Positions 56,078 to 64,000 of a stretch of 64,000 nucleotides of DNA are shown in pieces (position 1 is the stretch's first letter; each line of letters opens with the position of its first letter). The notes under the pieces were generated by a model, which worked only from the letters and a program-made list of their open reading frames with translations, was not told the origin of the DNA and made no database searches. Location: positions 3,844,001-3,908,000 of the forward strand of contig NZ_FMIB01000002.1 of assembly GCF_900091475.1 (NCBI RefSeq). The letters run 5' to 3'. The position numbers were made by a program, and so were the translations under genes. Source of the DNA: Micromonospora chersina. Its GTDB lineage: Bacteria > Actinomycetota > Actinomycetes > Mycobacteriales > Micromonosporaceae.

Positions 56078-56211
56078 CCGCGCCTCCTCCCGCATGCTCG
56101 TGAAATGCTTCACAAGCCGATCCGGTTGGAGTCTATGACCGGCGTTACACCTGTATGCGCTGAGGGGGGCCTAACTTCGCGGAAACGGGCCGGTATGCGT
56201 CCCTCCGGCGC

Positions 56212-56430
56212 TCAGGAGCGCGCGGAAGCGGCCGGGCCGAGGCCGGCGTCGAGGCGGATCGCCTCGGGCAGGTGCTCGCGCAGCGCGCCGCCGGCCGCGC
56301 GGTCGAGCGCGGCCAGCACCTCGGCGACCACCTGACGGACATCGGCGGGATCCGCGCCGGCCAGCTCCCGGAGCTGCGCGATGAGTTCCGCGGCGTCGTC
56401 GTCGGTGGCCGCCTGGTCTGGTCCCCTCAT
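56212..56430 (-). CDS. small hypothetical protein, 72 aa
   Basis: A 72-residue acidic helical protein (DDDAAELIAQLRELAGADPADVRQVVAEVLAALDRAAGGALREHLPEAIRLDAGLG). I do not recognise a family. The ATG at 56430 is chosen because TAGGCT (minus strand, 56443-56438) ends 7 bases upstream, a leaderless arrangement seen several times in this window. It stands alone between the MenJ-like and menG genes. The function is unknown. Confidence 0.55.
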   Translation of the reverse strand: MRGPDQAATDDDAAELIAQLRELAGADPADVRQVVAEVLAALDRAAGGALREHLPEAIRLDAGLGPAASARS

Positions 56431-56437
56431 GGGGGCG

Positions 56438-56443
56438 AGCCTA
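56438..56443 (-). promoter_or_regulatory. -10 box of a leaderless promoter
   Basis: TAGGCT on the minus strand, 7 bases before the ATG at 56430; it is the same hexamer and spacing as for the alpha/beta hydrolase gene. Confidence 0.45.
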
Positions 56444-56504
56444 CGGGACAAAGTAGACCTAAAACGGATATTCACGAAAAGGCCCGTTTATGCCGGCCCG
56501 CGCG

Positions 56505-57215
56505 TCAGTCCCGGACCGCCCGGTGCAGCGCGACCACACCGCCGGTCAGGTTGCGCCAGGCCACCCGGCCCCAGCCGGCCGCGCCGATCCGCGCGGCCAG
56601 CGCCTCCTGGTCCGGCCAGGCCCGGATCGACTCGGCGAGGTAGACGTACGCGTCGGGGTTGCTCGACACCGCGCGTGCCACGGCCGGCAGCGACCGCATC
56701 AGGTACGACAGGTAGACCGTGCGGAACGCCGGGTTGACCGGGGTGCTGAACTCGCAGACCACCAGCCGGCCGCCCGGCCGGGTGACCCGGGCGAACTCGC
56801 GCAGCGCCGCGTCGGTGTCGTTGACGTTGCGCAGCGCGAAGGAGATGGTCACCGCGTCGAAGCTCGCGTCGGCGAAGGGCAGCCGCAGCGCGTCCCCGGC
56901 CAGCAACGGCACCCGCGGACGGGTGCGCTTGCCGGCGTGCAGCATGCCGAGCGACAGGTCCGCGCCGACCGCGTACGCCCCGGAGTGGCCGAGCTCCTCG
57001 GTCGAGACGCCGGTGCCGGCGCCCACGTCCAGCACCCGCTCGCCGGGGCGCAGCCCCAGCGCCTCCCGGGTGGCCCGCCGCCAGAACCGGTCCTGCCCGA
57101 AGGAGAGCACCGTGTTGGTCAGGTCGTAGCGGGCGGCCACGCCGTCGAACATCGCGGCGACCTCGTGCGGCTGCTTGTCCAGGCTGGCGCGCTGGCCCTG
57201 CGGGGTACGGCTCAC
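56505..57215 (-). CDS. menG: demethylmenaquinone methyltransferase
   Basis: A 236-residue SAM-dependent methyltransferase of the UbiE/MenG family. [29 protein letters not shown] is the family's N-terminal signature, [15 protein letters not shown] is motif I for SAM binding, and [40 protein letters not shown] covers motifs II and III. It methylates demethylmenaquinone in the last step of menaquinone synthesis, supplying the electron acceptor of the neighbouring complex I. The GTG start was chosen as the one that opens the conserved region. Confidence 0.95.
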   Translation of the reverse strand: MSRTPQGQRASLDKQPHEVAAMFDGVAARYDLTNTVLSFGQDRFWRRATREALGLRPGERVLDVGAGTGVSTEELGHSGAYAVGADLSLGMLHAGKRTRPRVPLLAGDALRLPFADASFDAVTISFALRNVNDTDAALREFARVTRPGGRLVVCEFSTPVNPAFRTVYLSYLMRSLPAVARAVSSNPDAYVYLAESIRAWPDQEALAARIGAAGWGRVAWRNLTGGVVALHRAVRD

Positions 57216-57261
57216 CCCTCCACTCTGCCAGCCGCCCCCCGCCCGACTCCTGCCGGGTACG

Positions 57262-57297
57262 CGTGGGGGCGGGGTGGTCGCCCACCCCGCCCCCACG
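57262..57297 (-). terminator. hairpin terminator after the LPXTG protein gene
   Basis: A perfect 16-base-pair stem (57262-57277 with 57282-57297) and loop TCGC, 13 bases beyond the stop codon. Confidence 0.85.
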
Positions 57298-57310
57298 TCG
57301 TCCAGGTCGG

Positions 57311-58570
57311 TCAGTCCTCGGTGCGCTCGTCGGTCGGGGTGACCAGCACCACCTTCCGGCGGCGGGAGAGCAGCAGCAGCGCCCCGCCGGCCAGCAGGAC
57401 GGCCGCGCCGACGCCGCCGATCAGCCCGACCTGCACACCGGTCACCGGCAGGCCGCCGTCGCCGGCGCCGCCGCCGCTGCCACCGCCCGGGGTCGCCGTC
57501 GCGCTCGGCTGGCCGGTCGGAGCCGGCGCGCCGGTGCCCGTCGGGGTGGGCTGCGGCGTGCCGGTCGGGCCCGGGGTGGGCGCGGCCGACAGGTCCACGA
57601 AGGCCTCGAAGATGGTGTGGTTGTCCAGCTCGTCGACCTCGGCGAAGGTGCGCCGCTGCGCGGCGTCGGCCGCCCTGGGCGCCTCCTCCGGCGCGCCCTC
57701 GGCACCGTCCAACCCGTACGCGAAGAGGTCACCCTCGTGCAGCACCGGCTCGGTGACGTCGTCGCCGACGCGGACCGTGACGCCCGCGGTGTAGTACTGG
57801 CCCGGCTGGACCACCGCGCCGTCGTCCTCGCAGAGCGCCTGGGCCTTGCCCAGGATCTCCTGCCGCAGGCAGCCCTCCGGCAGGTCCACGAAGCTCACTC
57901 CGGCCGGCAGGGTGAGGCCGTAGAAGACGCCGGTGGCCGGACGGCTGCCGTCGTTGTAGACCGCCCAGTCCAGCGGAACCGTCACGCCACGCCGGACCGG
58001 CTTCAGGTCGGGCTCGTCCTGTCCGGCGCCGTCGACCACCACGTTGTCCTGGATGTCCTGCACCCAGGCGGTGAGGTCGTAGCCGGGTCGGGTGACCTGG
58101 ACCGGCACCTCCACGATCTCGTCGGCCGTGTTCGGCTGGGGGCTGACGGTGCCCACGCCGACGGTCAGCACACCGCCGTCGCCCTTGCCGCCGGTGCTGA
58201 ACAGCGGGATGCCGAAGTCCTCGCTGGTGCCGGCGGGCAGGTCGCCCAGCCGGCAGTCGTAGAACTGGCTGGAGACGACCCGGCAACCGTCCGGCAGCAC
58301 GTAGCCCACGCGCTTCGGGTTGAGCTCGTCGACCTTGACCCGGACGCTGACGTCCTTCGCCTCGGCCGTGCCGACGTTGGTCACGGTGAACTTGAACGGC
58401 TTGGCCTGGGCGGCCTCGACGCCCTTGGCCAGGCTGGTGCTGATCGGGGCGAGCACGAGGTCGGGCAGGTCGGCCGCCTGTGCCGGCGTGCCGACGGCGG
58501 CCAGCGCGCCGGCCGCGAGCAGGGCCACGGCGCCGGCACGGGCCAGCGGTGGACGGTAGGTGAAGGTCAT
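57311..58570 (-). CDS. secreted LPXTG-type cell-wall-anchored protein
   Basis: A 419-residue surface protein. Signal peptide ([24 protein letters not shown]), then two or more Ig/CARDB-like beta domains ([77 protein letters not shown]). A Pro/Thr/Gly spacer follows ([16 protein letters not shown]..), then the sorting signal LPVTG with hydrophobic tail [21 protein letters not shown] and SRRRK. A sortase should link it to peptidoglycan. No sortase gene is in the window. The biological role is unknown; adhesion or surface display is likely. Confidence 0.85.
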   Translation of the reverse strand: MTFTYRPPLARAGAVALLAAGALAAVGTPAQAADLPDLVLAPISTSLAKGVEAAQAKPFKFTVTNVGTAEAKDVSVRVKVDELNPKRVGYVLPDGCRVVSSQFYDCRLGDLPAGTSEDFGIPLFSTGGKGDGGVLTVGVGTVSPQPNTADEIVEVPVQVTRPGYDLTAWVQDIQDNVVVDGAGQDEPDLKPVRRGVTVPLDWAVYNDGSRPATGVFYGLTLPAGVSFVDLPEGCLRQEILGKAQALCEDDGAVVQPGQYYTAGVTVRVGDDVTEPVLHEGDLFAYGLDGAEGAPEEAPRAADAAQRRTFAEVDELDNHTIFEAFVDLSAAPTPGPTGTPQPTPTGTGAPAPTGQPSATATPGGGSGGGAGDGGLPVTGVQVGLIGGVGAAVLLAGGALLLLSRRRKVVLVTPTDERTED

Positions 58571-58894
58571 GGATCCCCCGGGGTAAGGGACGTGCGGATG
58601 GTTGCGGAACGAAGGGACGCTACCGGAGCGACGTCGGGACGCGCCAGAACCCCGTCGATGAATTCCCACCGTCCTCACCGGAACGCAGACAGCAGGGGCG
58701 GGATGGTGACCCATCCCGCCCCTGCTGCCGTGCGTTTATGTGAACGGCCCTCGCGGGCCGATGGAGGACGACCGTCAGGCGGACGACGACAGCGTAGCGG
58801 CCGCGGCCGCCGGTGGTGGCGGGGTCGCCCAGGTCGCCGTCGATCTGTTATCTCGCAGGTCGGCGACCCGATCGGCGGTACCGACGGAACAGGG
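58571..58894. other. 324-base intergenic region upstream of the LPXTG gene
   Basis: It contains, on the minus strand, a TAGCGT hexamer (58622-58617) that could be the -10 box of the LPXTG gene, and the terminator at 58690-58727. Between 58728 and 58894 I see nothing beyond the untranslated end of mqnC; a plus-strand open frame here runs antisense into mqnC and is not credible. Confidence 0.45.
58690..58727 (-). terminator. hairpin terminator downstream of mqnC
   Basis: A perfect 17-base-pair stem (58690-58706 with 58711-58727) and loop TGAC. It lies 168 bases beyond the mqnC stop and upstream of the LPXTG gene's promoter region. Confidence 0.78.
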
Positions 58895-60085
58895 TCAGTT
58901 GACCTCGACCAGCGGGAGCGACTTACCGGCGCCGCCGCCCGGCAGGGCGATCGAGGAGAAGTGCGAGACCACCCGGTCGTCGCTCGGGTCGTCGGCCGGC
59001 GTCCGGTGCACGGCGAGCCGGTTGTAGAGCGTGTCCCGCTGGGCGGGGATCCGGTCGGCGGTGCGGATCATGTTGATCAGCTCGTGCAGGTTCGAGCGGT
59101 GCCGGGCGCCGGCCGAGGAGATGACGTTCTCCTCCAGCATGATCGAGCCGAGGTCGTCCACCCCCATGTGCAGAGCGAGCTGGCCGACGTCCTTGCCCGT
59201 GGTCAGCCACGACGCCTGGAGGTGCGGCACCGTCTCGAAGAAGAGCCGGGCCACCGCGACGAGCCGCAGGTATTCGAGCGTGGTCGCCTGGGTGCGGCCC
59301 TTCAGGTGGTTGTTCTCCGGCTGGTACGTCCAGGGGATGAACGCGCGGAAGCCGCCGGTGCGGTCCTGCACGTCGCGGATCATCCGCAGGTGCTCGATCC
59401 GCTCGGCGTGGGTCTCGCCGGTGCCCATCATCATGGTCGCGGTGGACTCCAGGCCCTGCCGGTGCGCCAGCTCCATGACCTCCAGCCAGCGCGCGCCCGA
59501 CTCCTTGAGCGGCGCGATCGCCTTGCGCGGCCGGTCCGGCAGCATCTCGGCGCCCGCACCGGCGATCGAGTCCAGCCCGGCCGCCTTGATCCGGGCGATC
59601 GCCTCGTCCAGGCTCACCCCGGAGACCTTGGCCATGTGCAGGATCTCGCTCGGGCCGATCGAGTGGATGGCGAGCTGCGGGTACGCCGCCTTGACCGAGG
59701 AGAACAGCTCCTCGTAGTACTCCACGCCGTAGTCCGGGTGGTGGCCGCCCTGGAGCATCACCTGGGTGGCGCCCAGCTCGACCGCCTCGCCGCACCGGCG
59801 CAGGATCTCCTCGGTCGGGTGGGTCCAGCCCTCCTTGTGCTTGGGGGCCCGGTAGAACGCGCAGAACTTGCACGCCGTCACGCAGACGTTCGTGTAGTTG
59901 ATGTTGCGGTCGATCAGGTACGTGACGATGTTGTCCGGGTAGCGCCGCCGGCGCACCGCGTCCGCCGCCTCGCCCAGCGCGTGGAAGGGCGCCTCGGTGT
60001 AGAGCAGCAGGGCCTCCTCGGGCGTGATCCGCCCGCCGTCCGCGCCACGCTGCAGGATGTCGTCGATCTCCCGGCTCACCGTCAC
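58895..60085 (-). CDS. mqnC: cyclic dehypoxanthinyl futalosine synthase
   Basis: A 396-residue radical SAM enzyme of the futalosine route to menaquinone. The cluster motif CVTACKFC supplies Cys68, Cys72 and Cys75. NINYTNVCVTACKFCAFYRAP, QVMLQGGHHPDYGVEYYEELF and FRAFIPWTYQPENNHLKG are typical of MqnC, which cyclises dehypoxanthine futalosine. Other futalosine genes (mqnA, B, D, E) are not in the window. The GTG at 60085 is used; a GTG at 60079 has better ribosome-site spacing. Confidence 0.94.
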   Translation of the reverse strand: MTVSREIDDILQRGADGGRITPEEALLLYTEAPFHALGEAADAVRRRRYPDNIVTYLIDRNINYTNVCVTACKFCAFYRAPKHKEGWTHPTEEILRRCGEAVELGATQVMLQGGHHPDYGVEYYEELFSSVKAAYPQLAIHSIGPSEILHMAKVSGVSLDEAIARIKAAGLDSIAGAGAEMLPDRPRKAIAPLKESGARWLEVMELAHRQGLESTATMMMGTGETHAERIEHLRMIRDVQDRTGGFRAFIPWTYQPENNHLKGRTQATTLEYLRLVAVARLFFETVPHLQASWLTTGKDVGQLALHMGVDDLGSIMLEENVISSAGARHRSNLHELINMIRTADRIPAQRDTLYNRLAVHRTPADDPSDDRVVSHFSSIALPGGGAGKSLPLVEVN

Positions 60086-60161
60086 GTCTCCGAGGGTACG
60101 TCGCCCGCTCGGAGGCCGGAACGCCGCTCCACCCCCGGTGACGAGCGCCCCATCGGCCGGC

Positions 60162-60317
60162 TCAGTTCATCCCCGGTCCCGCGCGCTCGCCAGGACGGCC
60201 GCGATGTCCACCGCGGGATCCCCGAGCACCGGTGGCATCGGAACCGGCCCGGGCCGCGGTCGGCGCCGTCGCCCGCCCCTCAGCGACCAGGTGGCCGAGG
60301 AACGCGTCCCGGGTCAC
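60162..60317 (-). CDS. possible short protein downstream of paaE, 51 aa
   Basis: An open frame of 51 codons whose GTG overlaps the paaE stop as GTGA, like the other junctions in the paa operon. It begins TRDAFLGHLVAEGRA, which looks like a plausible helical start, then turns Gly/Arg-rich. I do not recognise it. It may be the remnant of a longer gene or a chance frame kept open by GC bias. Confidence 0.3.
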   Translation of the reverse strand: MTRDAFLGHLVAEGRATAPTAARAGSDATGARGSRGGHRGRPGERAGPGMN

Positions 60318-61423
60318 GCGTCGTAGTCGACGGTGAGTTTGTCGGTGACCGGGCTGGACTGGCAGGTCAGGACGTAGCCGGCAGCCACCTCGTCGGGCTC
60401 CAGCGCGTAGTTGCGGGCCATTGTCACCTCGCCGGAGACCACCTTGGCCCGGCAGGTCGAGCAGACCCCGCCCTTGCAGGCGTACGGCAGCTCGCCGCGG
60501 ACCTTGAGGGCGGCGTCCAGCACCCGCTCGTCGCGGCCCATCGTGAAGCTCGACGAGCGCCCGTCCAGCACGATCGTCACCTCCGCGCCGCTGCCGGACT
60601 CGTCCGTCGGACGGCGGACCGGCTCCGGCGGGGCGTCGACGTGGAACAGCTCGGTGTGCACCGTCGCGTCGGGCACGCCGCGGTCGGCCAGCACCGCCCT
60701 GGCGTCCACCACCATCCCGTACGGGCCGCAGAGGAACCACTCCTCGATCGCGTCACCGGGTACGACGGTGTCGAGCAGGCGGGCCAGCCGGTCGGCGTCG
60801 ATCCGCCCGGAGAGCAGCGCCGACTCGCCCATCTCCCGGGAGAGCACGTGCACGAGGTGCAGCCGGGTCGGCCACCGGTCCTTCAGGTCGGCCAGCTCCT
60901 CGGCGAACATCACGGTGTTCGCCGTGCGGTTGCCGTACACCAGGGTGAAGGTGCTTTCCGGCTCGACGGAGAGCGCGGTCGCGACAAGCGAGAGCACCGG
61001 GGTGATGCCGGAGCCGGCGACCACCGCGCCGTAGCGGCGGACCCGGTCCGGGGCGAACGCCGAGGTGAAGTGGCCGAGCGGGGGCAGCACCTCGACGACG
61101 TCGCCGCCGCGCAGGGCGCCGCAGGCGTACGCGGAAAAGGCGCCGCCGGGGACCTCCCGCACCCCGATCCGCAGCCGCCCGTGCCGGGCCAGCTCGTCGG
61201 GGGTCGAGCAGATCGAGTACGACCGCCGCACGTCCTCCCCGCCGGCACCGACCCGCCGGACCGTCAGGTGCTGTCCGGCGGAGAACGCGAACGTCTCCCG
61301 CAGCTCCTCGGGCACGGCGAAGGTGATCGCCACGGAGTCGTCGGTGAGCCGGTCGACGGCGGCGACGTGCAGCGGGTGGAAGACCGGCCGGCGACGGACC
61401 GGCCGGGTGATCGTGACAGTCAC
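60314..61423 (-). CDS. paaE: phenylacetyl-CoA epoxidase reductase subunit PaaE
   Basis: A 369-residue FAD/NADPH/2Fe-2S reductase. The ferredoxin-reductase part has RRSYSICSTP (FAD), VVAGSGITPVLSLVATAL and VYGNRTANTVMFAEEL (NADPH). The C-terminal plant-type ferredoxin has YACKGGVCSTCRAKVVSGEVTM with a later Cys in YVLTCQSSP. It feeds electrons to the PaaABC oxygenase that epoxidises phenylacetyl-CoA. The GTG overlaps the paaD stop by 4 bases. Confidence 0.94.
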   Translation of the reverse strand: MTVTITRPVRRRPVFHPLHVAAVDRLTDDSVAITFAVPEELRETFAFSAGQHLTVRRVGAGGEDVRRSYSICSTPDELARHGRLRIGVREVPGGAFSAYACGALRGGDVVEVLPPLGHFTSAFAPDRVRRYGAVVAGSGITPVLSLVATALSVEPESTFTLVYGNRTANTVMFAEELADLKDRWPTRLHLVHVLSREMGESALLSGRIDADRLARLLDTVVPGDAIEEWFLCGPYGMVVDARAVLADRGVPDATVHTELFHVDAPPEPVRRPTDESGSGAEVTIVLDGRSSSFTMGRDERVLDAALKVRGELPYACKGGVCSTCRAKVVSGEVTMARNYALEPDEVAAGYVLTCQSSPVTDKLTVDYDA

Positions 61424-61899
61424 AGCGCCTTCAGGTGGTCGAAGGGTTCGGAACACGAGCGGCAGCGCCACAGGGCCTTGCAGGCGGTGGAGCCGAACCG
61501 GCTGACCTGCTCGGTCTCGGGTGAGCCGCAACGCGGGCAGCGGACGGCCAGGGTCAGCGGGACGACCCCGCCGCCCCGCGCGGCCGGCGCGGGTGGGGCG
61601 ATGCCGGCGGCGGCCAGCTTGGCCCGGCCGCCCTCGGAGATCCAGTCGGTGCTCCACGCCGGGGCGTACACCGTGCGGACCTCGGCGTCCGGGTGACCGG
61701 CGGCGGCGAGCGCGCGCCGGATGTCCGCCCGGATCACGTCCATGGCCGGGCAGCCGGTGTAGGTGGGGGTGATGGTGACGACGACCCGACCGGTGGCCGG
61801 GTCCTCGTCGACAGACCGCAGGATGCCCAGCTCGTCGATGGTGATGACCCGGATCTCCGGGTCCACCACCGCTGCCACGGCCGCCCTGGGGTCACTCAC
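61420..61899 (-). CDS. paaD: phenylacetyl-CoA epoxidase accessory protein PaaD (PaaJ)
   Basis: A 159-residue protein with an MIP18/SufT-like domain (VVDPEIRVITIDELGILRSV..VVVTITPTYTGCPAMDVI) and a C-terminal zinc ribbon (CPRCGSPETEQVSRFGSTACKALWRCRSCSEPF). It is thought to help mature the iron centre of the epoxidase. The GTG overlaps the paaC stop as GTGA. Confidence 0.93.
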   Translation of the reverse strand: MSDPRAAVAAVVDPEIRVITIDELGILRSVDEDPATGRVVVTITPTYTGCPAMDVIRADIRRALAAAGHPDAEVRTVYAPAWSTDWISEGGRAKLAAAGIAPPAPAARGGGVVPLTLAVRCPRCGSPETEQVSRFGSTACKALWRCRSCSEPFDHLKAL

Positions 61900-62621
61900 C
61901 AGCGGGCTCCGGGGTGGGCGCGGTGCAGCACCTGCATCTCGGCGAGCAGGTAGGAGAGGTGTTCGGTGTGGACGCCGTCCCGGCCGCCGCCCGGCGCCCA
62001 GCCGTCGGCCGGCCGGGTCAGCGTCGCCTCGTCGAGCACCGCGGACACGACGGCGTCGAAGTCGGCCCGCAGGGTGGCCGGGTCGACCGGCGCCGCCGGG
62101 TCCGCGGTGAACAGCTCGTGGGTGTACGGCCACACCTGGTCGAGCGCGTCCTGCACGCGCCGGTGCGACTCGTCGGTGCCGTCGCCGAGCCGCTTCACCC
62201 AGAGCGAGGCGTGGTCCAGGTGGTACGCGGACTCCTTGCGCGCCTTCGCCCCGATCGCGGCCAGCCGCTCGTCGGCGCACCCGCTCAGCGCGGTGTAGAG
62301 GGGGAGCTGGTACGCGGCCAGGAGGAACAGCTTCGCCATGGTCATGCCGAAGTCGCCGTTGGGCAGCTCGACCAGGAGGCAGTTGCGGAACTCCCGGTCG
62401 CCGCGCAGGTAGGCCAGCGCGTCCTCGTCCCGGCCGGCGCCCTCCAGCTCGCCCGCGTACGTGAGCAGCAGGCGGGCCGCACCGAGCTGGTCGAGGGCGA
62501 TGTTGGCCAGCGCGATGTCCTCCTCCATCTCCGGCGCACGGGAGGTCCACTCGCCGAGCCGCTGGGCCGCGATGAGCGCGTCGTCGCCGAGGGCGAGGGT
62601 GAAGTCGAACAGGCTGCTCAC
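61896..62621 (-). CDS. paaC: phenylacetyl-CoA epoxidase structural subunit PaaC
   Basis: A 241-residue ferritin-like protein, homologous to PaaA but serving as a structural partner. Typical stretches are PEMEEDIALANIALDQLGAARLLL, FRNCLLVELPNGDFGMTMAKLFLL and KESAYHLDHASLWVKRLGDGTDESHRR. The GTG start follows GAGGTGGC, which belongs to a repeated sequence in the 76-base gap after paaB. Confidence 0.94.
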   Translation of the reverse strand: MSSLFDFTLALGDDALIAAQRLGEWTSRAPEMEEDIALANIALDQLGAARLLLTYAGELEGAGRDEDALAYLRGDREFRNCLLVELPNGDFGMTMAKLFLLAAYQLPLYTALSGCADERLAAIGAKARKESAYHLDHASLWVKRLGDGTDESHRRVQDALDQVWPYTHELFTADPAAPVDPATLRADFDAVVSAVLDEATLTRPADGWAPGGGRDGVHTEHLSYLLAEMQVLHRAHPGARW

Positions 62622-62700
62622 GCCGCCACCTCGCTCCGCTCGGCGGCGGCGCTTCGCGCCACGCTGCTGAGCCGAATGGTTCGCTCGCTCCGCTCGCTCA
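62622..62700. repeat. repetitive spacer with GAGCGGAGCGAG motifs between paaB and paaC
   Basis: Read on the minus strand, the spacer begins with GAGCGAGCGGAGCGAGCG right at the paaB stop and ends with a second GAGCGGAGCGAG before the paaC ribosome site, around GCGCGAAGCGCC, itself a palindrome. The self-similar sequence differs from normal spacers in this operon, where other genes overlap. I believe similar elements are dispersed in related genomes, but this is from memory and unchecked. Confidence 0.55.
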
Positions 62701-62985
62701 CAGGTGGTCCACCCCGTCCGGCACCTCGTAGAAGGTGGGGTGGCGGTAGACCTTGTCGGCGGCCGGGTCGAAGAAGGCGTCCTTCTCGTCCGGGCTGGAC
62801 GCGGTGATCGCGCTCGCCGGCACCACCCAGATCGAGACGCCCTCCTGGCGCCGGGTGTAGAGGTCGCGGGCGTTGCGCAGGGCCAGCTCGGCGTCGGGGG
62901 CGTGCAGGCTGCCCACGTGGGTGTGCGACAGCCCGCGCCGCGCCCGCACGAAGACCTCCCAGAGAGGCGAATGGTCCGTGCTCAT
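62698..62985 (-). CDS. paaB: phenylacetyl-CoA epoxidase subunit PaaB
   Basis: A 95-residue subunit: [55 protein letters not shown] is the family's core. It bridges PaaAC heterodimers in the epoxidase. The ATG overlaps the paaA stop (ATGA). Its stop codon lies inside the repetitive spacer. Confidence 0.96.
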   Translation of the reverse strand: MSTDHSPLWEVFVRARRGLSHTHVGSLHAPDAELALRNARDLYTRRQEGVSIWVVPASAITASSPDEKDAFFDPAADKVYRHPTFYEVPDGVDHL

Positions 62986-64000
62986 GCCGCCACCTTCTCC
63001 TTGTTCAGCTGCTTCGCCGCGTACGCCGCGGCGGCCTCCCGCACCCAGGCGCCGTCGGCGTGGGCGCGGCGCCGGTGCTCCATCCGCTGCCGGTTGCACG
63101 GCCCGTCGCCCTTGATCACCCGCATCAGCTCGTCGTAGTCGGGCTGGGTGTAGTCGTAGGACTGCCGCTGCTCGTTCCAGCGCAGGTCCGGGTCGGGGAT
63201 GGTGAGACCGAGGATCTCCGCCTGCTGCACGCACATGTCGACGAAGCGCTGGCGCAGCTCGTCGTTGGAGAAGCGCTTGATCTTCCAGGCCATCGACTGG
63301 GCGCTGTGCGTCGAGTCTCCGTCCGGGGGGCCGAACATGGCCAGTGAGGGGTACCACCAGCGGTCCACCGCGTCCTGGGCCATCGCCTTCTGTTCCGGGG
63401 TGCCGTGGGCCAGCGTGTGCAGGATCTCGTAGCCCTGGCGCTGGTGGAACGACTCCTCCTTGCAGACCCGGATCATGGCGCGGGCGTAGGGGCCGTAGGA
63501 GCAGCGGCACAGCGGCACCTGGTTGACGATGGCGGCGCCGTCGACCAGCCAGCCGATCGCGCCCACGTCGGCCCAGGTCAGGGTCGGGTAGTTGAAGATC
63601 GAGCTGTACTTCTGCCGGCCCTCGATCAACAGCTCGACCAGTTCGTCCCGGCTGACGCCCAGGGTCTCCGCGGCGGCGTAGAGGTAGAGGCCGTGTCCGG
63701 CCTCGTCCTGCACCTTGGCCAGCAGGATCGCCTTGCGCTTGAGCGAGGGGGCCCGGCTGATCCAGTTCCCCTCCGGCTGCATGCCGATGATCTCGGAGTG
63801 CGCGTGCTGGGCGATCTGCCGGATCAGCGTCTTCCGGTACGCCTCCGGCATCCAGTCCCGCGGTTCGATCTTCTGGTCGGCGTCGATCACGTCCGCGAAG
63901 CACGCCGCGAAGTCCTCGTCCGGGGCCGGTCCGCCGCGCCGGGCGCGCGCCGCAGCCTCGCGCAGCGCGGCCTCCGCCGCCTCCACCTCGCCGAGCAGGC
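62982..64000 (-). CDS. paaA: phenylacetyl-CoA epoxidase catalytic subunit PaaA, probably incomplete at the window edge
   Basis: At least 334 residues of the di-iron monooxygenase subunit. The two ExxH ligand pairs are visible in [14 protein letters not shown] and [15 protein letters not shown], with the further family stretch [15 protein letters not shown]. It inserts oxygen into the aromatic ring of phenylacetyl-CoA, opening the aerobic hybrid degradation path. A GTG at 63986 could be the start, but the frame stays open to base 64000, so the true start may lie beyond it. First gene seen of the paaABCDE operon. Confidence 0.94.
   Translation of the reverse strand, partial: LLGEVEAAEAALREAAARARRGGPAPDEDFAACFADVIDADQKIEPRDWMPEAYRKTLIRQIAQHAHSEIIGMQPEGNWISRAPSLKRKAILLAKVQDEAGHGLYLYAAAETLGVSRDELVELLIEGRQKYSSIFNYPTLTWADVGAIGWLVDGAAIVNQVPLCRCSYGPYARAMIRVCKEESFHQRQGYEILHTLAHGTPEQKAMAQDAVDRWWYPSLAMFGPPDGDSTHSAQSMAWKIKRFSNDELRQRFVDMCVQQAEILGLTIPDPDLRWNEQRQSYDYTQPDYDELMRVIKGDGPCNRQRMEHRRRAHADGAWVREAAAAYAAKQLNKEKVAA

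Noticed and set aside
58740..59027. Plus-strand 95-codon frame next to the terminator downstream of mqnC
   Set aside because: Most of it is antisense to the 3' end of mqnC, with no ribosome site and low-complexity Ala/Gly content.
57263..61696. Very long plus-strand open frame of about 1,477 codons running opposite menG, the LPXTG gene, mqnC and paaE
   Set aside because: It is antisense to four well-supported genes, a common result of GC-biased codon use; the product has no coherent domains.

Overview
The window is about 72% GC or higher with strong third-position G/C bias, GTG and TTG starts, GTGA/ATGA stop-start overlaps, type VII secretion genes, futalosine-pathway menaquinone genes and a full 14-subunit complex I operon. 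This fits an actinobacterium. The DUF4244/Tad block, M6 proteases and SseB-type secretion genes suggest a Micromonospora-like member of the Micromonosporaceae. This placement is inferred from gene content, not from a marker gene. I saw no tRNA, rRNA, CRISPR array, transposase or phage gene.

Layout. 1-1311: C-terminal end of a DUF1998 helicase, a 68-residue hypothetical gene with a CebR-like box upstream, and a LURP-one-related protein. 1431-6764 (minus): a Tad/Flp pilus operon in the order ssd/cpaE-like, tadA, tadB, tadC, DUF4244 pilin, tadE and a second TadE/G-like gene, coupled by 1-4 base overlaps except before the pilin. 7042-12109: secreted protein, HAD-IB phosphatase, degenerate Fic-like protein and acetyl-CoA synthetase. 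The helicase, Tad, HAD and acs order resembles the Rv3649-Rv3667 region of Mycobacterium tuberculosis. 12351-20538: three consecutive secreted M6 metalloproteases, each with its own terminator, followed by an epoxide-hydrolase-like protein lacking its nucleophile.

21631-29520 is a small type VII secretion (ESX) locus. It holds an SseB-domain protein of about 1,110 residues with a small partner, a mycosin, two WXG100 proteins and EccE, but no EccB, EccC or EccD. The linker of the SseB protein carries a dozen or so [DE]-x-T-x-x-hydrophobic motifs. Several read TTSVF or TTSLF, the core of the GarA/OdhI phospho-switch, and this is the most interesting signal in the window. 29569-37299: holin-like membrane protein, GNAT acetyltransferase, RarD, an ECF sigma factor (apparent ATC start) with its zinc anti-sigma factor, a PhoX-family phosphatase behind a PHO-box-like repeat, an IclR regulator and an MFS transporter.

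37358-60085 is a respiratory block. nuoA-N (minus) is flanked by genes that supply its quinone: a long-chain polyprenyl diphosphate synthase, a MenJ-like reductase, the MenG methyltransferase and MqnC. A putative LPXTG-anchored protein sits among them. 60162-64000 is the paaABCDE phenylacetyl-CoA epoxidase operon, with paaA reaching the window edge.

Recurrent regulatory features are leaderless starts (a TANNNT box 6-9 bases before the start codon) on several short genes, and long GC-rich hairpins after most transcription units.
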